Shown piece after piece: positions 42,179 through 51,052 of a stretch of 64,000 bases of DNA (the first letter of the stretch is position 1; the number at the start of each line of letters is the position of its first letter). The position numbers and the translations under genes were made by a program. The stretch is from Bog-756 sp963704615. GTDB taxonomy: Bacteria > Actinomycetota > Acidimicrobiia > Acidimicrobiales > RAAP-2. The stretch is taken from positions 1,364,001 to 1,428,000 of the forward strand of contig OY969923.1 in assembly GCA_963704615.1 (NCBI GenBank), read 5' to 3'. The notes beneath the pieces are model-generated. The model worked only from the letters and a program-made list of their open reading frames with translations, searched no databases and had not been told where the DNA came from.

Positions 42179-43706
42179 TCTGGCGTTCCCGTCCCTCCCA
42201 ATAGGGGGCCCGCAGTCTGAACTTCTGGAGCTTGCCAGTTGCGGTCCTGGGCAATTCGTCCCGGAACTCGACCTTTTTGGGGCACTTGAAGCCGGCGAGG
42301 GTTCCCCGGCAGTGCTGGGTCACCCTCTCCTCGGTCAGCTCGCTGCCGGGAACCGGCACGACCAGGGCGACCACCATCTCCCCCCAGGTGTCATGGGGGA
42401 TGCCGATCACCGCCACCTCTGCCACCCCGGCCAACGAGAAGATGGCGTCCTCGACCTCGATGGACGAGACGTTCTCCCCTCCGGTGATGATCACATCCTT
42501 TTTCCGATCGAGGATGCTCACGTGTCCTTCCTCGTCGACCATCCCGCCGTCGCCGGTGTGGAACCAGTCGTCCCCGAAGGCGACCTCGGTCTCCTCGGGC
42601 TGGTGCCAGTAACCGGCCATCACCGTATTGGAGCGCACCATCAGCTCGCCGTCTGGGTCCACCCGGATGGCGGTGCCCACCGCGGCTGCCCCCGCCCGCA
42701 TGAGCTTGCGGGCCCGATCCCCCGAGGGGAGGTCGTCCCATTCCGAACGGTGCCGGTTGATGGTGAGCAAGGGCGATGTCTCGGTCAGTCCGTAGATCTG
42801 GATGAACTCCCATCCGAGCTCGGACTCGACCCGCTCGATTGTTCGGCTGGGTGGCGGCGCACCAGCCACCACCACCCGGGTGCGATCCCGGCCCGGAATG
42901 GGCCGGTCCCAGTCGGGCAGGGCGTCGAGGACGGCGTTGACCACAGCCGGGGCGGCGCACAGGAGGCTCACACCGTGGCGCTCGACCCGGTGCAGGATCT
43001 CGGTGCCGTCGACCTTGCGCAGCACGATCTGGGTGCAACCCACCGCGGTCGTGGCCCAGGGCATGCCCCACCCGTTGGCGTGGAACATGGGGAGGGTGTG
43101 GAGGTACACGTCCTGATCGGAGAGTTGGATGTGCCAGCCGAAGATGGCGGCGTTGACCCAGCAGTTCCTGTGGGTCAGTTGGACGCCTTTGGGCCGAGCC
43201 GTGGTACCCGAGGTGTAGTTGATGGTGGCGGTGGCCTCTTCGTCCCCCACCCACGGCTGCGGCTCGGCGCCGGCAGGGAAGAGCATCTGATCACTCTCCG
43301 CACCCAACGTGTACCGATGGCGCGCCTCGATGGCACCGATGTCGTCCTCGAGCTCCGGATCGACCAGAAGAACCGAAGCCCCGGAGTGCTCGACGATGTA
43401 GGCGACCTCGGCCGGGGCCAGTCGAAAGTTGATCGGCACCAGGATGCGCCCCCATCCACACACCCCGTAGAACGAGGTGAGGAGGCGCGAGGCGTTGGCC
43501 GAAATGATGGCGACCCGTTCCCCGGGACGGACGCCGAGCCGGTCGAGGCCGGCGGCCTGGGCCCGTGCCCGCCCGGCCAGTTCGGCGAAGGTGAGAGGGC
43601 CCCAGGCCTCGGCCGGTTGGTGCGGCTCGTCGATCAGCGCGTGCCGGTCCGCATACGCGGTTTCGGCCCGGTCCAGAAAGTCGCGCACATTGAATGGAAC
43701 GATCAT
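42171..43706 (-). CDS. Acyl-CoA synthetase (AMP-forming), fatty-acyl type
   Basis: ATG 43706 gives 511 residues. The P-loop is TINYTSGTTARPKGVQLTHR. TGGENVSSIEVEDAIF is part of the C-terminal subdomain. IYGLTETSPL and DWFHTGDGGMVDEEGHVSIL are the adenylation motifs, and KLQKFRLR with the catalytic Lys (RTATGKLQK) closes the enzyme. These activate carboxylic acids as acyl-AMP and then acyl-CoA; the chain-length preference is unknown. An upstream ORF extension has no family similarity. The gene is divergent from the 2-hydroxyacid dehydrogenase. Confidence 0.92.
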   Translation of the reverse strand: MIVPFNVRDFLDRAETAYADRHALIDEPHQPAEAWGPLTFAELAGRARAQAAGLDRLGVRPGERVAIISANASRLLTSFYGVCGWGRILVPINFRLAPAEVAYIVEHSGASVLLVDPELEDDIGAIEARHRYTLGAESDQMLFPAGAEPQPWVGDEEATATINYTSGTTARPKGVQLTHRNCWVNAAIFGWHIQLSDQDVYLHTLPMFHANGWGMPWATTAVGCTQIVLRKVDGTEILHRVERHGVSLLCAAPAVVNAVLDALPDWDRPIPGRDRTRVVVAGAPPPSRTIERVESELGWEFIQIYGLTETSPLLTINRHRSEWDDLPSGDRARKLMRAGAAAVGTAIRVDPDGELMVRSNTVMAGYWHQPEETEVAFGDDWFHTGDGGMVDEEGHVSILDRKKDVIITGGENVSSIEVEDAIFSLAGVAEVAVIGIPHDTWGEMVVALVVPVPGSELTEERVTQHCRGTLAGFKCPKKVEFRDELPRTATGKLQKFRLRAPYWEGRERQIN

Positions 43707-43869
43707 CGGTCCCCCGGTCGACCAGGCCCCGTCTTCTGGGAGACCCATTGAATCAAATTGCCGACCCGGCCGCGAGGCTGGTGGACGGTGAGGTGGTGAC
43801 CAACTCCCGCCTGGTCGCCGGCCGGGTCGACCTGGTCGGCATGGGAACCAGGTCACTAGTCTGCGGTGC

Positions 43870-44799
43870 ATGCCTACACCGACAACACCTCGCATCGCCG
43901 TCGGCCCCCTTGCCTCCCCCTTCGCCACCGATGCCGTGCTGGCGGGCGGCGGGACGCTGGTCGATATCACCGACGCGCCCGACGCCCTGGTCTGGCTGGA
44001 CCCGATGGAGGTCAAAGGTCTCGCCGATCAGCTGGCCCTCGCCCCCGACGTTCGGTGGGTGCAGCTGCCGTTCGCCGGTGTGGAGAAGGTGGCCGAATTC
44101 GGTCTGCTCGATCACGATCACATCTGGACATGTGCGAAGGGCTCCTACGCCGAGCCGGTGGCCGAGCACGCGCTGACCCTGGCCTTGGCCGGGCTCCGGC
44201 ATCTGCCCGCCCGGGTGGTCGCCCGCTCTTGGGGGATCCCGGCGGGAACGAGTCTCTATGACCAGAAGGTGACCATCCTGGGAGGGGGTGGCATCACCTC
44301 GGTGCTGCTCCAGCAACTGGCCCCCTTTCGGGTGGACGCGACGGTCGTCCGCCGGAGTTCCGATCCGGTACCCGGTGCCACCCGGACCGTACCGGTGTCA
44401 TCGCTGCACGATGTCCTCCCCGGATCGTTGGTGGTGGTGCTGGCATTGGCGCTCACCCCGGAGACGGAGAACATCATCGGAAAAGACGAGCTGTCCCTGA
44501 TGGACGAGAGCACCTGGCTGGTCAACGTGGCCCGTGGCCGCCATGTGGATACCGATGCCCTGGTCGCGGCCCTGAGCGTCGAATCGATCGCTGGGGCCGC
44601 TCTTGACGTCACCAATCCCGAGCCGCTGCCCGACGGCCATCCTCTCTGGGACCTGCCCAACTGCCTGATCACCCCCCACACGGCCGACACCATCGAGATG
44701 GTGATGCCCCTGTTGGCCGAACGGATCCGCACCAACGTGGAGCGCTTCGCGGCCGGCCAGCCGCTGGTGGGTCTGGTGGACGCCGACGCCGGTTATTGA
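43870..44799 (+). CDS. D-isomer-specific 2-hydroxyacid dehydrogenase
   Basis: The 309-residue protein has the catalytic triad Arg-Glu-His of the family. WLVNVARGRHVDTDAL holds Arg. LDVTNPEPLPDGHPLW holds Glu. CLITPHTADT holds His. The NAD-binding loop reads ILGGGGITSVLL. The N-terminal catalytic half contains RWVQLPFAGVEKV. It interconverts a 2-hydroxy acid and a 2-oxo acid; glyoxylate, hydroxypyruvate and phosphoglycerate are all family substrates. It is encoded 163 bp from the divergent acyl-CoA synthetase start. Confidence 0.88.
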   Translation: MPTPTTPRIAVGPLASPFATDAVLAGGGTLVDITDAPDALVWLDPMEVKGLADQLALAPDVRWVQLPFAGVEKVAEFGLLDHDHIWTCAKGSYAEPVAEHALTLALAGLRHLPARVVARSWGIPAGTSLYDQKVTILGGGGITSVLLQQLAPFRVDATVVRRSSDPVPGATRTVPVSSLHDVLPGSLVVVLALALTPETENIIGKDELSLMDESTWLVNVARGRHVDTDALVAALSVESIAGAALDVTNPEPLPDGHPLWDLPNCLITPHTADTIEMVMPLLAERIRTNVERFAAGQPLVGLVDADAGY

Positions 44800-44947
44800 G
44801 GGACGAGGGAAGATAGCGAGACGGACCAGGTTTGTGCCGGTCTCTGCGCACGACGGCGCCCGAGGGAGGGAACGTCACACCCTTCGGGCATGATGCCGTC
44901 TGTCACGAGAAACCATCGCCGAACCGCCGAGCCCAGGAGGCTGTGCC

Positions 44948-45286
44948 ATGCGTCCGACCATCTCCACCCCGCCCCCACTTCTCTCGCCCCCCTCTCCTTC
45001 CGTGCCTCCCTCCGCCGTGCCTCCCTCCGCCGTGCCTCCCTCCGCTGTGCCCGTTCCCCTGCCCACGATCAGTCGTCGTCCCACCCCGACGGACACACTC
45101 ACCATCGACTGTGGAGACTGCCGGCACCAGGGGACCACGGTCTGCGATGACTGCGTGGTCAGCTTCATCGTCGGTCGCCAACCGGAGGACGCGGTCGTGG
45201 TCGACGCCGACGAGGCGCGGGCGGTGCGCATGTTGGAGGTGGCGGGACTGGTCCCCGGTGTCCGGCACGCGCGCCGGGTGAGCTGA
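44948..45286 (+). CDS. Small actinobacterial protein with Cys-x2-Cys pairs and Pro-rich N-terminus
   Basis: The 112-residue protein has an AGGAGG ribosome-binding site. The first ~48 residues are Pro/Ser-rich and contain three PPSAV repeats. The conserved part reads DCGDCRHQGTTVCDDCVVSF, with two Cys-x2-Cys pairs that could bind zinc or an iron-sulfur centre. It continues DAVVVDADEARAVRMLEVAG and ends in a basic LVPGVRHARR tail. I recognise it as a conserved actinobacterial hypothetical without a known role. It sits upstream of queG and the GT4 gene in the same direction. Confidence 0.7.
   Translation: MRPTISTPPPLLSPPSPSVPPSAVPPSAVPPSAVPVPLPTISRRPTPTDTLTIDCGDCRHQGTTVCDDCVVSFIVGRQPEDAVVVDADEARAVRMLEVAGLVPGVRHARRVS
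45001..45045 (+). repeat. Three perfect 15-bp tandem repeats
   Basis: CGTGCCTCCCTCCGC is repeated three times exactly (45001, 45016, 45031) and encodes the PPSAV repeats of the small Cys-rich protein. The unit length is a multiple of three, so copy changes keep the frame. Exact identity points to replication slippage. Confidence 0.95.
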
Positions 45287-45360
45287 CCCCGCAAACGGAC
45301 AACGCTTGTCGCCGTCGCCGGGGTTGTCCGGACCATCCCTCGGGCGCGCGACCATGGGGC

Positions 45361-46521
45361 GTGCACCGATCGCCAGTTTCCGGACCCGCCCGCTGGGAAT
45401 CGGCGGAGGGTGCGGCCCTCAGTAGCACCCTGCTCGAGCTCGGACGGCGGTCCGGACTGGCTGCGGTCGGCGTCGCCGGGGCCGGTGTGTTCGAAGAGGC
45501 TCGAGCCGATCTGAGGGAGCGCCGACGACGGGGTCTCCACGGTGACATGCAGTTCACCTACCGGAATCCGGAGCGGTCGACCGATCCGGGTCGCATCCTC
45601 GCTGGAGCCCGGGCCCTGGTGGTAGGGGCGTGGAGCTATCGCCACAGTGAGCCCGTCCCCGATGAGACCTCTTCCGATGATGGCTCCACCGAAGCTGTCC
45701 GCGTCGCTTTGTCCTCGCGCCCGGTCGGTCAGGTGGCCCGGTACGCGGATCGGGACCACTACGCCTCGCTGCGCAGCGCACTCGCCCCCATCGCCCACCA
45801 TCTGGTTGAGCGCGGCTGGAGGTCGGTGGTGGTGTGCGACGACAACGCACTGGTAGATCGGGCTGCGGCCCATCGCGCCGGGCTCGGGTGGTTCGGGAAG
45901 AACTCGCTGATGCTGGTGCCCGGGCTCGGCTCGTGGTTGGTGCTGGGCACGGTGGTCACCGACGCCCCGTTGGTCCCGACCGCCCCCGACGGCGGGTCAC
46001 CCCACGCCGAGGGATGTGGGAGCTGCTCCCGTTGCCTGACCGCATGCCCGACCGGCGCGCTGGTCGCGCCGGGGGTGCTCGACGCCCGCCGGTGCCTGGC
46101 TTGGTTGCTGCAGTCGACCGGGTCGTTCCCCGAGGGGCACCGCCGGGCGCTGGGCGGACGCATCTACGGCTGCGACGAGTGCCAGCAAGCCTGCCCGATC
46201 AACCGGGTCGCCGACCGGAGGGACCCACCACCACCGCCTGCGCCGGACAGCGAGCCACAGGTGGGACTGCTCGAGCTCTTGGGTGCCACCGACGACGAGC
46301 TGATGGCCAGGCACGGGCGTTGGTACATCCCCGACCGGGACCCCCGCTATCTGCGGAGGAACGCACTCGTCGCCCTGGGCAACGTCGGCGACGGTACCGA
46401 TCCGGCGACCTCAGCGGTGTTGCTGCGCTGGTTGGCCACTGACGACGCCATGATCGCGGAGCACGCCCGATGGGCGGCCGTCGAGCTGGGTCGCGGCGAC
46501 CTGGTGGATCAGGCCACGTGA
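45361..46521 (+). CDS. queG: Epoxyqueuosine reductase
   Basis: The 386-residue enzyme reduces epoxyqueuosine in the anticodon of GUN tRNAs to queuosine, using cobalamin and two [4Fe-4S] clusters. The N-terminal half has HGDMQFTYRNPERSTDPG-like substrate segments and the catalytic Asp-containing strand. The ferredoxin-like part has GCGSCSRCLTACPTGAL and, later, IYGCDECQQACPIN, giving eight cysteines for the clusters. The C-terminus is a HEAT-type repeat (RYLRRNALVALGNVG) that grips tRNA. The start is GTG. The stop overlaps the next gene as GTGA. Other queuosine genes are not in the window. Confidence 0.94.
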   Translation: MHRSPVSGPARWESAEGAALSSTLLELGRRSGLAAVGVAGAGVFEEARADLRERRRRGLHGDMQFTYRNPERSTDPGRILAGARALVVGAWSYRHSEPVPDETSSDDGSTEAVRVALSSRPVGQVARYADRDHYASLRSALAPIAHHLVERGWRSVVVCDDNALVDRAAAHRAGLGWFGKNSLMLVPGLGSWLVLGTVVTDAPLVPTAPDGGSPHAEGCGSCSRCLTACPTGALVAPGVLDARRCLAWLLQSTGSFPEGHRRALGGRIYGCDECQQACPINRVADRRDPPPPPAPDSEPQVGLLELLGATDDELMARHGRWYIPDRDPRYLRRNALVALGNVGDGTDPATSAVLLRWLATDDAMIAEHARWAAVELGRGDLVDQAT

Positions 46522-47660
46522 CCCACTTGTTGGTCACCAACGACTTCCCTCCCAAAGTCGGTGGAATCCAGGCCTACCTGTGGGAGCTGTGGCGACGCCT
46601 CGATCCGGACAGCTTCGTCGTCCTCACCGCCATGTCCCACCCCGACGCCGCCGGGTTCGACCGTGAACAGGCGGCAAGGGGCTTTCGCATCGAGCGGGTG
46701 GCCAGCCGGGTGCTGCTCCCGACCCCACGGACGATCCGTCGGATACGGGAGACCGCCCTCCGGGTCGGAGCCGACCTGGTCGTCCTCGACCCGGTTCTGC
46801 CGCTGGGCCTGGTGGGCCCCCGGCTCGGACTTCGCTATGCCGTGCTCATCCACGGGGCGGAGGTGGCCGTGCCCGCCCGCCTTCCCGGAGGGCGCGCCCT
46901 GGTCGGCCACGTGCTGCGCCACAGCTCCTTGGCCGTGTCGGCCGGTGGCTATCCCGCCGCCGAGGCCCGCCGCACTCTGTCCCGAGGGGGGATGCCCCCG
47001 GTGGTAGAGATCCCGCCCGGGGTCGACCTCGAGCGCTTCTCGCCCCTGTCGCCGGAGGAAATGGTGATGGCGCGTACTGGCCTCGGGCTTCCACCGCACG
47101 GTCCCCTGGTGGTCAGTGTCAGTCGCTTGGTGCCTCGCAAGGGGATGGACGTGCTCATCGATGCCTCGGTTCGTCTGGCTGCCGGGCTGCCCGACCTGAC
47201 CGTCGCCATCGCCGGCTCCGGCCGTGACTCCGAGCGCCTGGCCGGTCGGGTCGCCGAGCTCGGTGCGCCGGTCCGCCTGCTGGGTGCCGTGCCCGACGCG
47301 CAGCTGGTCCCCCTGATCGAAGCGGCCGATGTCTTCGTCATGTTGTGTCGCAACCGGTGGCTGGGGCTCGAGCAAGAAGGATTCGGGATCGTCTTCCTCG
47401 AGGCGGCCGCCGCAGGTGTGCCTCAGGTGGCCGGCGCGTCGGGTGGTGCCGGCGAGGCGGTGGAGCACGGGGTGACCGGACTGGTGGTGGGACGGCCCAC
47501 CGATGTCGGCGCCGCCACACGCGCCATCGGCAGGCTGCTCGGCGATGCCGCTCTGCGTGAGCAGATGGGGACGGCGAGCCGGCACCGAGCGGAGGCATCC
47601 TTCGACTATGACAAACTCGCCCCTAGGCTGGCCGCGTCGCTCGCCGACGTGACAGGCTGA
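46518..47660 (+). CDS. GT4 family glycosyltransferase (PimB-like)
   Basis: GTG 46518 overlaps the queG stop by 4 bp and gives 380 residues. The N-terminal Rossmann half starts LLVTNDFPPKVGGIQAYLWE, a hallmark of GT4 mannosyltransferases. EIPPGVDLERFSP is in the linker. The C-terminal half has VVSVSRLVPRKGMDVLI and EGFGIVFLEAAAAGVP, with the E-x7-E nucleotide-sugar motif. Mycobacterial PimB' transfers mannose to phosphatidylinositol mannoside. Context with an SRPBCC gene is similar, but the acceptor remains an inference. Confidence 0.85.
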   Translation: MTHLLVTNDFPPKVGGIQAYLWELWRRLDPDSFVVLTAMSHPDAAGFDREQAARGFRIERVASRVLLPTPRTIRRIRETALRVGADLVVLDPVLPLGLVGPRLGLRYAVLIHGAEVAVPARLPGGRALVGHVLRHSSLAVSAGGYPAAEARRTLSRGGMPPVVEIPPGVDLERFSPLSPEEMVMARTGLGLPPHGPLVVSVSRLVPRKGMDVLIDASVRLAAGLPDLTVAIAGSGRDSERLAGRVAELGAPVRLLGAVPDAQLVPLIEAADVFVMLCRNRWLGLEQEGFGIVFLEAAAAGVPQVAGASGGAGEAVEHGVTGLVVGRPTDVGAATRAIGRLLGDAALREQMGTASRHRAEASFDYDKLAPRLAASLADVTG

Positions 47661-47702
47661 GGCCTGCACGGCCGCATCAACCGATTCGAGGAGGAGGGCA
47701 TC

Positions 47703-48149
47703 GTGGCCGAGGAACAAGCCACCGAGCGGATGGTCGTGTCGGCCACGCCGGAGCGCTGTTTCGAGGTGAGCTCGGACATCAGTGCCTATCCGGAATGGGC
47801 CGCAGACATCAAGGAAGTCACCATCGACGAGCGTGACGACCAGGGTCGTCCCCGATTGGTCACCTTCCGGGCGGCGGCCTTCGGCCGGAGCACCAGCTAT
47901 ACCCTGGCCTACGACTTCAGCGAGGCGCCTCGGGTCCTGTCCTGGGTGCAGACGCGCGGCGACATCACATCCAAACTGGATGGCCGCTACGTCTTCGCTC
48001 CCAACGGCGACGGGGGCACCGAGGTGACCTACCACCTCGTGGTGGCGATGAAGGTTCCCTTACCCGGCTTCATCAAGATGCGGGCCCAGAGCCGCATCAT
48101 GGCGATCGCCTTGCGTGAGCTCAAGACTCGGGTCGAGTCGCTGGCGTGA
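47703..48149 (+). CDS. SRPBCC family protein (cyclase/dehydrase, START-like)
   Basis: The 148-residue protein is a START-like hydrophobic-ligand fold. ATPERCFEVSSDISAYPEWA at the N-terminus is the polyketide cyclase/dehydrase signature. YDFSEAPRVLSWVQTRGD forms the central strands. VTYHLVVAMKVPLPGFIKMR precedes the long C-terminal helix. It follows the GT4 gene by 42 bp with an AGGAGG site. In mycobacteria a similar gene lies near pimB'. Lipid or isoprenoid ligand binding is likely but unproven. Confidence 0.85.
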   Translation: MAEEQATERMVVSATPERCFEVSSDISAYPEWAADIKEVTIDERDDQGRPRLVTFRAAAFGRSTSYTLAYDFSEAPRVLSWVQTRGDITSKLDGRYVFAPNGDGGTEVTYHLVVAMKVPLPGFIKMRAQSRIMAIALRELKTRVESLA

Positions 48150-48885
48150 CCGGCACGCCTGGGCGGGTTGTCGGGGGTCCGTCCTGAAGGTCGGCATCAC
48201 CCTTCCGCAGTTCCGGGATGAGGCCGATTCGACTCTCGAGGCGGCACGGCGGGCGGAAAGCCTCGAGCTCGACGGCGTTTTCTGCTTCGACCACCTCTGG
48301 CCGATGGGCCAGCCCGGGCGACCGGCACTGTCGTCGGCCCCGCTCCTCGGTGCCGTGGTCGCCTCCACTTCCACCGTCGCGGTCGGATCGCTGGTGGCCC
48401 GGGTGGGCCTGGTTCCCGATCCGGTGCTGGTGTCCGTGCTGTCGAGCCTCTGGTCGATCAGCGGCGGTCGGTTCATCGCCGGGATCGGTACCGGTGACCA
48501 TCTGAGCCGGGCCGAAAACGAGGCCTACGGGATCCCCTTCGAGCCGGCCGAGCAGCGGCGAGCCCGGGCCCGATCGGTGGCCGCCGCGGCACGCCGGCTG
48601 GGCATCCCGGTATGGATCGGCGGAGGCAGCCTGCGGACCGACGAGTTGGCCCCGTCCATCGGGGCCGCGGTCAACCTGTGGGGGGCGGACCCGTGGCGGG
48701 TGGCCGAGCTCACCGCCATGGGGACGGAGGTCAGCTGGGCCGGACCGATCGGGACGCAGGAGGACGCAGCCACGGCCCGCCTGAGGGAGGTCGCCGAGGC
48801 GGGGGCGACCTGGGCCGTCTGTGCGTGGCCCGACTCGCTCGAGGTGGTTGCCGCCGCTGCCGCCGCGGTCCGCTCCACTGGGTGA
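48115..48885 (+). CDS. LLM class flavin/F420-dependent oxidoreductase
   Basis: The 256-residue reading frame opens at GTG 48115, inside the previous gene. Conserved sequence begins only at KVGITLPQFRDEA (48187). A CTG at 48184 with GGGGGTCC just upstream would start exactly there, so the true start is uncertain. The luciferase-like TIM barrel shows LDGVFCFDHLWPMG, VAVGSLVARVGLVPDPVLVS and GGRFIAGIGTGD, typical of F420-dependent enzymes. It probably uses F420 to reduce or oxidise an unknown substrate. At about 230-256 residues it is short for the family. Confidence 0.8.
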   Translation: MSSRLGSSRWRDRHAWAGCRGSVLKVGITLPQFRDEADSTLEAARRAESLELDGVFCFDHLWPMGQPGRPALSSAPLLGAVVASTSTVAVGSLVARVGLVPDPVLVSVLSSLWSISGGRFIAGIGTGDHLSRAENEAYGIPFEPAEQRRARARSVAAAARRLGIPVWIGGGSLRTDELAPSIGAAVNLWGADPWRVAELTAMGTEVSWAGPIGTQEDAATARLREVAEAGATWAVCAWPDSLEVVAAAAAAVRSTG

Positions 48886-48944
48886 CCAGCGGAGCGAGGA
48901 CCTGTGGTCCAGGGGCGGGGACCTCCGGCAGTAACCTGGCGGAG

Positions 48945-50147
48945 ATGGAGTTCCGCCGGATCAACAGCCTGCCGCCCTACGTCTTCGCCACTATCAACAA
49001 CCTGCGCGACGTTGGTCGACGCGAGGGCAAGGATGTGATCGATCTCGGGTTCGGCAACCCCGACCTCCCCTCGCCCGAGGTGGCGGTGGAGAAGTTGGCC
49101 GAAGCCGCCCGCAACCCGCGCAACCATCGCTACTCGGCCAGCCGCGGCATCCCGAAGATCCGCCAGGCCATCACCAACCTCTACCTCCGCAAGTTCGAGG
49201 TGGAGCTCGACCCCGATACCGAAGTCGTGACCACCATCGGTGCCAAGGAGGGACTCTCCCACCTGATGTGGGTGCTTGTCGCGCCCGGTGACACCGCCCT
49301 GGTGCCGTCCCCGTCCTATCCGATCCACATCTACGCGCCCCTGTTCGCCGGCGCCGACGTTCGCCATGTCCGCCTGGACACCCAGGGAGTGGAGACCGGC
49401 GCCACTCCGGGTGAGGCGTTCTTCGGCAACCTGATGGAGGCGTGGGAGTCGGCGTGGCCGAAGCCGCGGGTGGTGGTGATCTCGTTCCCCCACAACCCCA
49501 CCACCGAGTGCGTGGACCTGGCCTGGATGACCCGGTTGGTCGATTTCGCCAAGGAGCACGACATCGTGCTGGTCCACGATTTCGCCTATGCCGACATCGC
49601 CTTCGACGGGTACACGCCCCCTTCGATCCTGCAGGTTCCAGGGGCCAAGGACGTCGCCGTCGAGTTGTACACCATGACCAAGTCGTTCTCCATGGCCGGC
49701 TGGCGGGTCGGCTTCCTGGTGGGCAACGCGGCCATCGTGCAGGCGCTGACCAAGCTCAAGAGCTACCTCGACTACGGGACGTTCCAGCCCATCCAGATCG
49801 CCGCCATCGTGGCCATGAACGAGGCCCCCGACTACCCCAAACTGATCAACGAGACCTACCAGGCCCGCCGTGACGCACTGTGCGACGGCTTGAACCGGAT
49901 CGGCTGGACGGTCACCCCGCCACGGGGGACGATGTTCGTCTGGGCCCCCATTCCCGAGCCCTACCTCGAGATGGGCTCGCTCGAGTTCTCCAAATTCCTG
50001 GTGAAGGAGGCCGATGTGGCCACGTCACCGGGGGTCGGATTCGGCCCCGGAGGCGACGCCCACATCCGTTTTGCCCTCATCGAAAACGAACAACGCATCG
50101 GCCAGGGCGTCCGCAGCCTGCGCCGGGCGCTGACCCGGCTGCACTGA
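48945..50147 (+). CDS. Class I aminotransferase (alanine/LL-diaminopimelate-like)
   Basis: ATG 48945 after GGAG gives 400 residues. VIDLGFGNPDLPSPE is the class I/II entry motif. TTIGAKEGLSHLMWVLVAPG, VVVISFPHNPTTECVDLAW and VHDFAYADIAFDGY (PLP Asp and Tyr) follow. YTMTKSFSMAGWRVGFLVG carries the Schiff-base lysine and phosphate-binding Arg. The overall pattern matches the AlaA/YfbQ alanine aminotransferase and DapL-like group. A role in alanine, aspartate or methionine transamination is likely. Confidence 0.9.
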   Translation: MEFRRINSLPPYVFATINNLRDVGRREGKDVIDLGFGNPDLPSPEVAVEKLAEAARNPRNHRYSASRGIPKIRQAITNLYLRKFEVELDPDTEVVTTIGAKEGLSHLMWVLVAPGDTALVPSPSYPIHIYAPLFAGADVRHVRLDTQGVETGATPGEAFFGNLMEAWESAWPKPRVVVISFPHNPTTECVDLAWMTRLVDFAKEHDIVLVHDFAYADIAFDGYTPPSILQVPGAKDVAVELYTMTKSFSMAGWRVGFLVGNAAIVQALTKLKSYLDYGTFQPIQIAAIVAMNEAPDYPKLINETYQARRDALCDGLNRIGWTVTPPRGTMFVWAPIPEPYLEMGSLEFSKFLVKEADVATSPGVGFGPGGDAHIRFALIENEQRIGQGVRSLRRALTRLH

Positions 50148-50155
50148 CCGTCCCC

Positions 50156-51052
50156 TCAGGGCCGGCCGGCACCCTCCACGGCGACCCGGGCCTGTTCGAT
50201 GCGTCCCGAGCGGGCCTGGCTGGCCTGCGACTCCGTGCTGGTCGGCGCGGTCATCACGTAGAGGGTGCGCCGGTCGGCACCTCCCAACATGCAGGCGAAG
50301 CTGACCTGCGAGGTTGTCACCCGATCCACGATGGCTCCCCCCTCGGCGACCAGGATGCACTCGGAGGCGACGGCGTTGGACACCCAGATCCGGCCCTCGG
50401 CGTCGAGGCATATCCCGTCGGGCGCGCACCTCTCCAGTGACGCCCACTCCCGCCGATCACTGAGCCCACCGTCGTCGTCCAGGTCGAAGGCGGTGAGCCG
50501 ACCGGACAACGTCTCGGCGACGATCAGGGTCCTTCCGTCGGCGGTGATCACCGCCCCGTTGGGAAAATTGAGGTCGTCGGCGGCGAGGTGGGCGGTTCCG
50601 TCAGGATCGATGCGGACCAGGACCGTGGTCGGTGGTCCCGGGGGCGTCACCAGTGCGACCACGCCCTCTTCCTCGATGAACCGGTCGAGGTCGAAGCCGA
50701 AGTTCCCCACGTAGGCCCGCCCGGCCGTGTCCACCACCATGTCGTTGCCATAGAAGGTGGCCATCGGCTTGAGGTCACCGTGCTCGACCAGCCGCCCATC
50801 GGCCTCCAGACGGAGAACCGTGCGTAACTTGCGGGAGACGACGATCAGGCGGCCGTCGGGCAGCCAGCCCAGCCCGGCCGGTTCACCGGGGACCTCGAGC
50901 TCGACCCGGACGTCGCCGTCCTCGTCGGCCGATTGCACCGTGCCGTCGTAGAAATCGGCGTACCACAGCCGGCCTTGGTGCCACCTGGGGGACTCACCGA
51001 AGTGGAGCCCGGAGACGAACGGCCGTGTCTCTGTCGTCGTCTCTTCGCTCAT
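50156..51052 (-). CDS. SMP-30/gluconolactonase/LRE family protein
   Basis: The 298-residue six-bladed beta-propeller shows the divalent-metal site residues of SMP-30 lactonases. GESPRWHQGRLWYADF holds the Glu. GNDMVVDTAGRAYVGNFG and NFPNGAVITADG hold the Asn residues. APDGICLDAEGRIWVSN holds the Asp. Members hydrolyse sugar lactones or related esters. The ATG overlaps the stop of the TetR gene by 4 bp, so it is in one operon with that regulator and probably with the ADC-like gene further upstream. Confidence 0.9.
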   Translation of the reverse strand: MSEETTTETRPFVSGLHFGESPRWHQGRLWYADFYDGTVQSADEDGDVRVELEVPGEPAGLGWLPDGRLIVVSRKLRTVLRLEADGRLVEHGDLKPMATFYGNDMVVDTAGRAYVGNFGFDLDRFIEEEGVVALVTPPGPPTTVLVRIDPDGTAHLAADDLNFPNGAVITADGRTLIVAETLSGRLTAFDLDDDGGLSDRREWASLERCAPDGICLDAEGRIWVSNAVASECILVAEGGAIVDRVTTSQVSFACMLGGADRRTLYVMTAPTSTESQASQARSGRIEQARVAVEGAGRP

